Positions 1 to 4,633 of a stretch of 5,426 nucleotides of DNA are shown piece by piece. The notes beneath the pieces are model-generated. The model was not told the origin of the DNA and did not search any database. It was given only the letters and a program-made list of their open reading frames with translations. The translations under genes and the position numbers were made by a program. Numbering within the stretch: position 1 is the stretch's first letter; each line of letters starts with the position of its first letter. The stretch comes from Candidatus Colimonas fimequi (lineage in GTDB: Bacteria > Bacillota > Clostridia > Peptostreptococcales > Anaerovoracaceae), in contig JAGHTQ010000065.1 in the NCBI GenBank assembly GCA_018065295.1, positions 1 through 5,426 on the forward strand, read 5' to 3'.

Positions 1-358
1 TCGCACTCCAGAGTCAGAAGACGGCCTTCGCTATCCATGGTATCTGGTGCGCCGATGGCAGGAGTAGAAATCTTACCATCGATTGAGTCCTTGTAAAGAA
101 TCATGGTTCCAGCATAGCCTTTCTTAGCGGGTGGCTGGGAGCTTACCCATGCAGTCTGGTAGCCTGGGAATATTTCCACTAACAGCTCTTGGTGTTTCTT
201 CGATGGGCCTGTGGCTGGAAGTTTGTTTCCTGGATTGCAACAATATCTGCGTCTTCTTCAGCAAGTTTATAGAGCACGCCTCTTGAGAGCTGGGCTCTTG
301 CTGAATCTGATGTTAATGCTGCGTTGATGGAATCGATGTTCCACGAAATCATTTTCAT
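1..358 (-). pseudogene. Exodeoxyribonuclease III family, 5' part, one-base frameshift
   Basis: This is the N-terminal part of an ExoIII/AP-endonuclease (base-excision repair; cuts 5' of abasic sites and degrades 3' ends of duplex DNA). The ATG is at 358-356, with AGAGG nine bases upstream. The opening MKMISWNIDSINA matches the family start MKxISWNxNGIRA, although the usual NG is DS here. Residues 39-45 read IVAIQET, with E44 as the expected metal-binding glutamate. At 221-223 the next codon should be Lys-Leu (QETKL), but one base is missing. The literal frame then stops at 181-179 after 59 residues. Shifting frame at 221 restores family sequence to the left edge, including KKGYAGTMILYK (the segment holding the catalytic Tyr) and EGRLLTLE. 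The gene continues beyond position 1. Identification is firm. Whether the frameshift is real, a base-call error, or a recoding site cannot be decided here. Confidence 0.77.
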
Positions 359-416
359 TAATTGTTACCTCTATTCTATTTATATGCTTGTATCATTAGC
401 TGCATAATACTATCTA

Positions 417-439
417 ATTATAGCACAAATGATTTGCTT
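417..439 (-). promoter_or_regulatory. Extended -10 promoter for the exonuclease gene
   Basis: On the minus strand, TGCTATAAT (425-417) is a perfect TATAAT (422-417) with the TGn extension. No good -35 hexamer lies at 16-18 bp. Transcription would start near 410, giving a leader of about 50 nt before the ATG at 358. The call rests on motif match only. Confidence 0.5.
426..436. promoter_or_regulatory. Candidate operator palindrome CAAATGATTTG
   Basis: CAAAT-G-ATTTG is a perfect 5-1-5 palindrome lying between the two divergent -10 boxes and overlapping the weak -35 of the regulator gene. Short dyads of this kind are common targets of XRE-family proteins, which often control their own gene. Assignment to the neighbouring regulator is inference, and an 11-bp AT-rich palindrome can also arise by chance. 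Confidence 0.3.
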
Positions 440-464
440 TATTGTATCGTCCACATGGTATAAA
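434..464 (+). promoter_or_regulatory. Extended -10 promoter for the XRE regulator
   Basis: TGGTATAAA (456-464) is an extended -10 element. A weak TTGCTT at 434-439 could serve as -35, but the spacing of 19 bp is long. The start would be near 471, about 40 nt before the ATG. It is divergent from the exonuclease promoter, with 36 bp between the two -10 boxes, so a protein bound between them could affect both. Confidence 0.5.
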
Positions 465-510
465 ATAGTAGCATAAATAAGACGAATCTAAATCCCGAAA
501 GGAGTTCACA

Positions 511-921
511 ATGTCAGCTAAAAAAGTAGGAGCGCTAATTAAGAAAGCCCGCACAGAAGCCGGTTTAACACAGGAACAGCTTGCTAGGAAGGTTAGGGAT
601 TGTTCCGCCTCAGATATCAGCAGAGCTGAACGTGGAGAGAAAGCTCTTACACAGGAACAGCTGAAGCAAATCGCTAAGGCAACTGGTGTCACTCAGAAAT
701 CACTTCTTGAAGCGGCTGGAAGTTCTAGCTCATCATCCTCATCTTCTGGTTCTAAGACTACAACTATGAAACTGACTGCTGCTGAGAAGAAACTGGTTGA
801 ACTCTATCGTGATGCCGACAAGGACAGCAAGTCTGCAGCTATCAAGGCGCTCAAGGGAGAGAATATTTCAATATTTGCTGATATCATTGAGAATCTTCTT
901 GAAAACATCGGCAAGAAATAG
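511..921 (+). CDS. XRE-family helix-turn-helix regulator with polyserine linker
   Basis: A 136-residue cytoplasmic protein. Residues 5-67 form a Cro/C1-type HTH domain: GALIKKARTEAGLTQEQLA covers helices 1-2, SASDISRAERGEK the recognition helix and following turn, and LKQIAKATGV helix 4. A linker of nine consecutive serines (S71-S79) followed by GSKTTT leads to a C-terminal helical segment (86-136; LTAAEKKLVELYRDADKDSK), which resembles tails seen in other small clostridial XRE proteins and probably mediates oligomerisation. There is no signal peptide or membrane segment. The start is supported by AAAGGAG at 498-504, six bases upstream. It stands alone between a divergent exonuclease gene and its own terminator. 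DNA-binding function is clear, but the target is unknown. Autoregulation and control of the divergent gene are plausible from position only. Confidence 0.88.
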   Translation: MSAKKVGALIKKARTEAGLTQEQLARKVRDCSASDISRAERGEKALTQEQLKQIAKATGVTQKSLLEAAGSSSSSSSSSGSKTTTMKLTAAEKKLVELYRDADKDSKSAAIKALKGENISIFADIIENLLENIGKK

Positions 922-950
922 CAGCATAAAACAACATGCATTTATAAAGC

Positions 951-982
951 AAAGGAGATGGACAATCGTCCATCTCCTTTTT
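951..982 (+). terminator. Rho-independent terminator after the XRE gene
   Basis: Stem GGAGATGGAC (954-963) pairs perfectly with GTCCATCTCC (968-977) around the loop AATC. It is extended by AAA/TTT and followed by a T run to 982. It lies 30 bp after the stop codon. Its arms are almost the same as those of the terminator at 2677-2707. Confidence 0.92.
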
Positions 983-1061
983 CATTTCGTGTAAGCACTT
1001 TTTTCGCAAATCGAGAAAAATTCTGCTGTAACGACGGGGTTCGATGGCAAGGTGTCATCTT

Positions 1062-1079
1062 TTGTTAATGAAATAACAA
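1062..1079. promoter_or_regulatory. Probable Rex (redox-sensing repressor) operator
   Basis: TTGTTAATGAAATAACAA matches the clostridial Rex consensus TTGTTAANNNNTTAACAA at 13 of 14 specified positions, with perfect outer 6-bp arms. Rex binds such sites when NADH is low relative to NAD+ and represses fermentation genes, including alcohol dehydrogenases, so the gene at 1393 is the natural target. The oddity is distance: the site lies about 95 bp upstream of the best -35 box (1174). It may therefore act on a weaker upstream promoter (GTGACT 1082-1087, TATAAG 1107-1112, 19-bp spacing) or from a distance. The motif is read directly; function is inferred. Confidence 0.62.
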
Positions 1080-1173
1080 GTGTGACTGGGGCCGTTTCTG
1101 TGAATTTATAAGGGTTTTCCTGTATTTTGTACATAAAACCAGTTACATAGGAAAAACAAGAAGTCCTGTGAGA

Positions 1174-1201
1174 TTGACAAAAGTTTGTCTAGGGGTATAA
1201 T
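1174..1201 (+). promoter_or_regulatory. Consensus sigma-A promoter of the alcohol dehydrogenase
   Basis: Perfect TTGACA (1174-1179) and perfect TATAAT (1196-1201) with a 16-bp spacer; the start is expected near 1208. The inverted repeat GACAAA-AG-TTTGTC (1176-1189) overlaps the -35 box and half the spacer, a typical place for a repressor operator. Two perfect hexamers predict high expression unless repressed. Confidence 0.85.
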
Positions 1202-1203
1202 GT

Positions 1204-1347
1204 ATACAGGATACGAAAGCAACCGCGATTACCTTTGCGCAATGCGTAATGGGTAACCGAAAGTAACAAGACGTAGCTGGAAAAGTCCCGTTACCACTCG
1301 CGTCCGTGTATGAAAATGTTTGTGTTAGCCAGTGTACAGGCACTGGC
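1204..1347 (+). promoter_or_regulatory. Structured 5' leader of the alcohol dehydrogenase (unassigned)
   Basis: The leader runs about 185 nt from the predicted start to the ATG, far longer than needed for initiation. A closing helix can pair 1204-1215 with 1299-1311 (one bulge, one mismatch). Inside it are hairpin A (1229-1233/1252-1256 with an inner stem 1235-1240/1244-1249, loop AAT) and hairpin B (1263-1267/1290-1294 plus 1270-1272/1285-1287). Hairpin C follows as a perfect 7-bp stem, GCCAGTG/CACTGGC (1328-1334/1341-1347). GGTAAC at 1252-1257 could instead pair with GTTACC at 1290-1295, so alternative folds are possible. I do not recognise a known riboswitch class. There is no T run after hairpin C, so it is not an obvious attenuator. 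Confidence 0.45.
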
Positions 1348-1392
1348 AGTGTTAAGAAATCCCTATAGGAATAAGGATATGGAGGTAAAATT

Positions 1393-2616
1393 ATGGCAAG
1401 ATTCACATTACCAAGAGACATCTATCATGGTGCAGGAGCAATTGATGAACTGAAGAACTTCAAGGGCAGCAAAGCAATGGTTTGCGTAGGTGGCGGATCA
1501 ATGAAGAGATTCGGATTCCTGGACAGAATCGTTGCAAATCTTGAAGAAGCTGGAATGGAAGTTCAGCTTATCGAAGGTATCGAACCAGACCCATCAGTAG
1601 AAACAGTAATGAAGGGTGCAGATGCAATGCTGGCATTCCAGCCAGACTGGATCGTAGCAGTAGGCGGCGGTTCACCAATCGATGCTGCAAAGGCTATGTG
1701 GATTAAGTACGAATATCCAGAATGTACATTCGAAGATATGTGCAAGGTATTCGGAATTCCAGAACTGAGAAAGAAGGCTCACTTCTGCGCTATCTCATCA
1801 ACATCAGGTACAGCAACAGAAGTAACAGCATTCTCAATTATCACAGACTATGCTAAGGGTATCAAGTACCCAATCGCTGACTTCGAAATCACACCAGACG
1901 TTGCAATCGTTGACCCAGAACTGGCACAGACAATGCCACAGAAGCTGGTAGCACATACTGGTATGGATGCAATCACTCACGCAGTTGAAGCTTATGTATC
2001 AACAGCTAACAGTGATTTCACAGATCCACTTGCAATCCATGCAGTTGAAATGATCATGGATACACTGGTTAAGTCATATAATGGAGACGAAGAAGCAAGA
2101 AGCGCAATGCACAATGCACAGTGCCTGGCAGGTATGGCATTCTCAAACGCACTTCTTGGTATCGTTCACTCAATGGCACACAAGACTGGTGCTGCATTCG
2201 CTGATTATGGTGCACATATTATCCATGGCGCAGCAAACGCAATGTATCTGCCAAAGGTTATCGCATTCAACGCTAAGGACGAAACTGCGAAGAAGCGTTA
2301 CGGCGTTCTCGTAGACTACATGGGCATTTGCGCAAAGGATGCATCAGACGACGATAAGGTTGCTGCACTCATCGCTCACCTGAGACAGATGAACGACGAC
2401 CTGAACATCCCACAGTGCATCAAGAACTACGGCGCTGACAGCTATCCAACAGAAACTGGCTTCGTTCCAGAAGAAGTATTCCTGGAAAGACTGCCAGAAA
2501 TCGCAGCAAATGCAATCCTCGACGCATGCACAGGTTCAAACCCAAGACAGCCATCACAGGAAGAAATGGAAGAACTCCTCAAGTGCTGCTACTACGACAC
2601 AGAAGTTAGTTTTTAA
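1393..2616 (+). CDS. Iron-dependent (group III) alcohol dehydrogenase
   Basis: A 407-residue cytoplasmic oxidoreductase interconverting aldehydes or ketones and alcohols with NAD(P)H; in an anaerobe it most likely regenerates NAD(P)+ during fermentation. The N-terminal Rossmann-like half has VGGGS (32-36) and the nucleotide-binding VAVGGGSPIDAAKAM (88-102). STSGTATEVTAFSII (136-150) is the usual substrate/cofactor loop. Metal ligands by family alignment are D192 and H196 (GMDAITHAVEAY), H259 (GIVHSMAH) and H278 (IIHGAANAM). The spacing from H259 to H278 is 19 residues instead of the 14 of FucO, owing to a short insertion around ADYGA (270-274). GGAGG at 1381-1385 sets the ATG. It is a single-gene unit with its own promoter, a possible Rex site and its own terminator. 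Relatives include AdhE C-terminal domains and butanol dehydrogenases; substrate and coenzyme cannot be told from sequence. Confidence 0.93.
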   Translation: MARFTLPRDIYHGAGAIDELKNFKGSKAMVCVGGGSMKRFGFLDRIVANLEEAGMEVQLIEGIEPDPSVETVMKGADAMLAFQPDWIVAVGGGSPIDAAKAMWIKYEYPECTFEDMCKVFGIPELRKKAHFCAISSTSGTATEVTAFSIITDYAKGIKYPIADFEITPDVAIVDPELAQTMPQKLVAHTGMDAITHAVEAYVSTANSDFTDPLAIHAVEMIMDTLVKSYNGDEEARSAMHNAQCLAGMAFSNALLGIVHSMAHKTGAAFADYGAHIIHGAANAMYLPKVIAFNAKDETAKKRYGVLVDYMGICAKDASDDDKVAALIAHLRQMNDDLNIPQCIKNYGADSYPTETGFVPEEVFLERLPEIAANAILDACTGSNPRQPSQEEMEELLKCCYYDTEVSF

Positions 2617-2621
2617 CTAAC
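2605..2621 (+). repeat. Perfect inverted repeat straddling the dehydrogenase stop codon
   Basis: GTTAGTT (2605-2611) and AACTAAC (2615-2621) form a 7-bp hairpin with a TTT loop that contains the TAA stop (2614-2616). It is AT-rich, so weak as RNA. It may add 3' end protection or be chance. Confidence 0.4.
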
Positions 2622-2676
2622 ACGCGCCCCTTCATTTTAAAAAATCCCAAATTACAATAATACTTTTAAGACGTTT

Positions 2677-2707
2677 AAAGGAGATGGACATTTGCCCATC
2701 TCCTTTT
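2677..2707 (+). terminator. Rho-independent terminator after the alcohol dehydrogenase
   Basis: AAAGGAGATGG (2677-2687) pairs with CCATCTCCTTT (2696-2706) around the loop ACATTTGC, ending in four Ts. It lies about 60 bp after the stop codon. The stem repeats that of the terminator at 951-982 over 11 bp. Confidence 0.85.
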
Positions 2708-2711
2708 GCTA

Positions 2712-2740
2712 TTCAAAACCCCGGGCCGATAGGTTATAAT
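2712..2740 (+). promoter_or_regulatory. Promoter of the glyoxalase-family gene
   Basis: TTCAAA (2712-2717, four of six matches to TTGACA), a 17-bp spacer and a perfect TATAAT (2735-2740); start near 2747. It directly follows the preceding terminator, so the gene is an independent unit. The start site also excludes the ATG at 2745 as a realistic initiator, because no ribosome binding site could precede it. Confidence 0.72.
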
Positions 2741-2777
2741 ATGAGTGTTAAGAAAACGAAATGAGGAGGAAGGCGAA

Positions 2778-3140
2778 ATGAATTTTAAAATGTATCACAA
2801 CAATATTACTGTTCTTGATATTGATAGATCGCTGAAGTTCTACGAAGAGGCGCTGGGCTTCACAGAGAAGAGACGTATCAATGGTGAAGGCTTCGTAATC
2901 GTATTTGTTGGCAACGACACAACAGATTATCAGCTTGAGCTGACTTGCTACACAGAGCGCAAGGAACCTTGGAACCTGGGCGATAACGAAATCCATCTAG
3001 GTGTGAGAACAGATGACATTGAAGCGGCTCACGCACATCACGAGAAGATGGGTTGCATCTGCTTCGAGAACCCAGGAATGGGCATTTACTTCATCAATGA
3101 CCCTGATGGTTATTGGACAGAAATCGTACCAGTAAGATAA
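2778..3140 (+). CDS. VOC-superfamily glyoxalase I-like protein
   Basis: A 120-residue single-domain vicinal-oxygen-chelate protein with two beta-alpha-beta-beta-beta modules (about 5-57 and 70-118). All four metal ligands of the bacterial glyoxalase I pattern can be placed: H7 (MYHNNITV), E54 (QLELT), H73 (EIHLGV) and E115 (WTEIV), equivalent to E. coli GloA H5, E56, H74 and E122. The C-terminal FINDPDGYWTEIV is the usual family signature. This supports a Ni/Co- or Zn-dependent lyase acting on a thiol adduct of methylglyoxal or a similar 2-oxoaldehyde, although VOC proteins also include dioxygenases, epimerases and resistance proteins. The start at 2778 is chosen because AGGAGG (2764-2769) sits eight bases upstream; the longer frame from 2745 would add 11 charged residues without a site. 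The gene follows the dehydrogenase but is separately promoted. At 120 residues it is slightly shorter than E. coli GloA (135). Confidence 0.86.
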   Translation: MNFKMYHNNITVLDIDRSLKFYEEALGFTEKRRINGEGFVIVFVGNDTTDYQLELTCYTERKEPWNLGDNEIHLGVRTDDIEAAHAHHEKMGCICFENPGMGIYFINDPDGYWTEIVPVR

Positions 3141-3153
3141 GCATAAGAAATAA

Positions 3154-3170
3154 CCTTGAAACCCTTGAAA
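3154..3170 (+). repeat. Direct repeat CCTTGAAA x2 upstream of the pheS promoter
   Basis: CCTTGAAA occurs at 3154-3161 and 3163-3170 with a 9-bp period, ending three bases before the -35 box. It could be a binding site or chance. Confidence 0.4.
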
Positions 3171-3173
3171 TTA

Positions 3174-3202
3174 TTGACATCGAGCGGTGTCAATGATAAA
3201 AT
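3174..3202 (+). promoter_or_regulatory. Sigma-A promoter of pheST
   Basis: Perfect TTGACA (3174-3179), a 17-bp spacer and TAAAAT (3197-3202, five of six); start near 3209. The region carries two interlocking inverted repeats: ATTGACA/TGTCAAT (3173-3179/3188-3194), and GACATCGAG/CTCGATGTC (3176-3184/3204-3212), whose arms cover the -35 box and the expected start site. Confidence 0.83.
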
Positions 3203-3208
3203 ACTCGA

Positions 3209-3526
3209 TGTCTAGGCTATGAACATATGTCAGTACGAATGACACGTGCGGCACAGAGAGAAACGCAGCTAGCTGAGAGCGTTTCGCGCAGGTCACGAGG
3301 AAATTTCAGTATGGGAGCCTTCCGGCGAAAAGCTATTCACGAGAGTTGGCAATGAAGCGTGTTACGTTTTGCCAGCGAGTCCAGTGTACGTAGTGAATGC
3401 GTTAAGCCGGATGTAGGTGTACAAGACAATTTACACGACTCGAGTGCAGAACTCATAGAGTTCTGAAATAGGGTGGTACCGCGATCAACATCGTCCCTTG
3501 TAGTTTATAAGTGGCGGTGTTTTTTT
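3209..3526 (+). promoter_or_regulatory. T-box leader of pheST (tRNA-Phe-responsive)
   Basis: This cis-acting RNA binds uncharged tRNA-Phe and permits readthrough into pheST. The T-box core AGGGTGGTACCGCG is at 3470-3483, and its TGGT can pair with ACCA of a tRNA whose discriminator is A. The Stem I motif AGAGAG (3255-3260) is followed by a stem GAAACGC/GCGTTTC (3260-3266/3279-3285) holding GCTGAGA. The likely specifier is TTC at 3305-3307, followed by A and a GGGAGCC motif, which matches the downstream phenylalanine gene. Stem III is CAGAACTC/GAGTTCTG (3447-3454/3458-3465). The antiterminator pairs 3470-3473 with 3495-3498 and 3481-3485 with 3490-3494 around the seven-base bulge. It competes with the terminator at 3487-3526. 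The class is certain; the middle of Stem I and the specifier are less so. Confidence 0.93.
3487..3526 (+). terminator. T-box intrinsic terminator
   Basis: The 5' arm 3487-3502 pairs with 3506-3521 (loop GTT, two bulged T residues, two G-T pairs), followed by a T run through 3526. The 5' arm contains ATCGTCCCT (3490-3498), the same bases needed for the antiterminator, so the two structures are mutually exclusive. Confidence 0.88.
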
Positions 3527-3578
3527 ATTGGCTTTAACGGAGCCTGACATAGAAAAACACACGTGAAAGGAGAACGTT

Positions 3579-4616
3579 ATGAAAGATAGAATTAATAGCA
3601 TCTGGGAAGAGGCGAAAGTTAAGATTTCCAGTGCTGCTAATGAACCAGAACTGCAGCAGATCAAGGCTGCATTCGTAGGTAAGCAGGGTGCGCTCACTCT
3701 CGTTATGAAGGAGATGGGTAAGGTTGCACCTGAAGACAGACCAGAAATCGGTAAGTTAGTAAACGTAGTTAAGAACGACGTTGCTAAGCTCATCGACGAC
3801 ACAAGAACTGCACTGAAGATGAAGGCTTCAGAAGTTTCACCTGACTTCGACGTTACTGTTCCAGGTACAATGCCAGGAAATGGTGGTCTTCACCCAATCA
3901 CACAGATGTGCTACGACCTGAACGACGCTTTCAGATCAATGGGTTTCGAAGTATTCCAGGAAGACGATATTACAAGTGAAATGTACGGCTTCGACGTACT
4001 CAACTTCCCACAGAACCACCCAGCAAGAGAATCAATGGATACTTACTGGCTGGAAGGTCACGATGAAGGCGCTACAAACGAGAAGCTTTGCTTAAGACCA
4101 CACCTGACTGGTGGTTCAGTTAGATACATGCAGACACATGAACCTCCATACAGATTCGTATATCCAGGCAGAGTTTACAGAAACGAAACTACAGATGCTC
4201 ACCACGAAAGAGCATTCTTCCAGTACGAAGCACTGATCGTTGACAAGGACATCACTTTCACATCAGGTAAGGTTCTCATTCAGACTATCCTGAGCAAGGT
4301 ATTCGGTAAGGACGTTCCTGTAAGAATGAGATCAGGATTCTTCCCATTCGTAGAACCAGGATTTGAAATCGACATGGAATGCCAGGTTTGCGGCGGCAAG
4401 GGCTGCAGCGTATGTAAGCACGTTGGCTGGATCGAAGTAATGCCAGGTGGCTCACCTCATCCTAACGTACTTAGAGCAGCTGGTCTTGATCCAGATGAAT
4501 ACACAGGTTTCTATGTAAACATCGGCCTTGATAGACTGGTTATGATGCGTTACGGCGTAGACGACGTAAGATTATTCCACAGCGCTGACTTAAGATTCCT
4601 TAAGCAGTTCAGATAA
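3579..4616 (+). CDS. pheS: Phenylalanine--tRNA ligase, alpha subunit
   Basis: A 345-residue catalytic subunit of the alpha2-beta2 class II synthetase that charges tRNA-Phe. Residues 1-85 are the N-terminal tRNA-contacting coiled coil, with the family segment FVGKQGALT (32-40). The catalytic core starts with LHPITQM (104-110). RVYRNETTDAHHERAFFQYEAL (198-219) is the motif 2 region, FFPFVEP (254-260) is the phenylalanine pocket, and LDRLVMMRYGVDDVRLF (317-333) is motif 3. A four-cysteine cluster, C268/C271/C276/C279 (CxxC-x4-CxxC), looks zinc-binding and is known in a subset of bacterial PheS. Several usual motifs differ: HTSP is HLTG, FHQxEG is FFQYEA, and GFAFGMG is GFYVNIG. AAAGGAG at 3566-3572 fixes the start. 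The T-box leader, tandem stops TAA-TAG, and pheT 17 bp downstream confirm the identity. Confidence 0.97.
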   Translation: MKDRINSIWEEAKVKISSAANEPELQQIKAAFVGKQGALTLVMKEMGKVAPEDRPEIGKLVNVVKNDVAKLIDDTRTALKMKASEVSPDFDVTVPGTMPGNGGLHPITQMCYDLNDAFRSMGFEVFQEDDITSEMYGFDVLNFPQNHPARESMDTYWLEGHDEGATNEKLCLRPHLTGGSVRYMQTHEPPYRFVYPGRVYRNETTDAHHERAFFQYEALIVDKDITFTSGKVLIQTILSKVFGKDVPVRMRSGFFPFVEPGFEIDMECQVCGGKGCSVCKHVGWIEVMPGGSPHPNVLRAAGLDPDEYTGFYVNIGLDRLVMMRYGVDDVRLFHSADLRFLKQFR

Positions 4617-4633
4617 TAGAGGAGGTAAAATAA

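Noticed and set aside
797..994. Plus-strand frame of 65 codons overlapping the XRE gene.
   Set aside because: It runs through the terminator hairpin and is a shadow frame with no recognisable protein features.
984..1061. Possible weak hairpin TTTTTCG...CGAGAAAAA and other signals after the first terminator.
   Set aside because: Pairing is short and imperfect; nothing convincing was found in this stretch before the Rex-like site.
1115..1155. Inverted repeat TTTTCCT/AGGAAAA with a 27-bp spacer upstream of the dehydrogenase promoter.
   Set aside because: The arms are low-complexity and far apart, so this is likely chance in AT-rich sequence.
1328..1347. Hairpin GCCAGTG/CACTGGC as a transcription attenuator.
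   Set aside because: It is not followed by a T run, so it was kept only as part of the structured leader.
1143..1421. Minus-strand frame across the dehydrogenase promoter and leader.
   Set aside because: It covers a consensus promoter and structured leader on the other strand, has no ribosome binding site and no family resemblance.
1310..1453. A 47-codon plus-strand frame in the dehydrogenase leader overlapping the start of that gene (possible leader peptide).
   Set aside because: No ribosome binding site lies before its ATG, it runs through the hairpin and the real ribosome binding site, and its composition looks incidental.
2745..2777. Upstream in-frame ATG that would lengthen the glyoxalase-like protein by 11 residues.
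   Set aside because: It sits at the predicted transcription start with no ribosome binding site; AGGAGG at 2764-2769 points to the ATG at 2778.
3485..3802. Minus-strand frame overlapping the T-box terminator and the start of pheS.
   Set aside because: It is antisense to confirmed features and looks like a codon-composition artefact.
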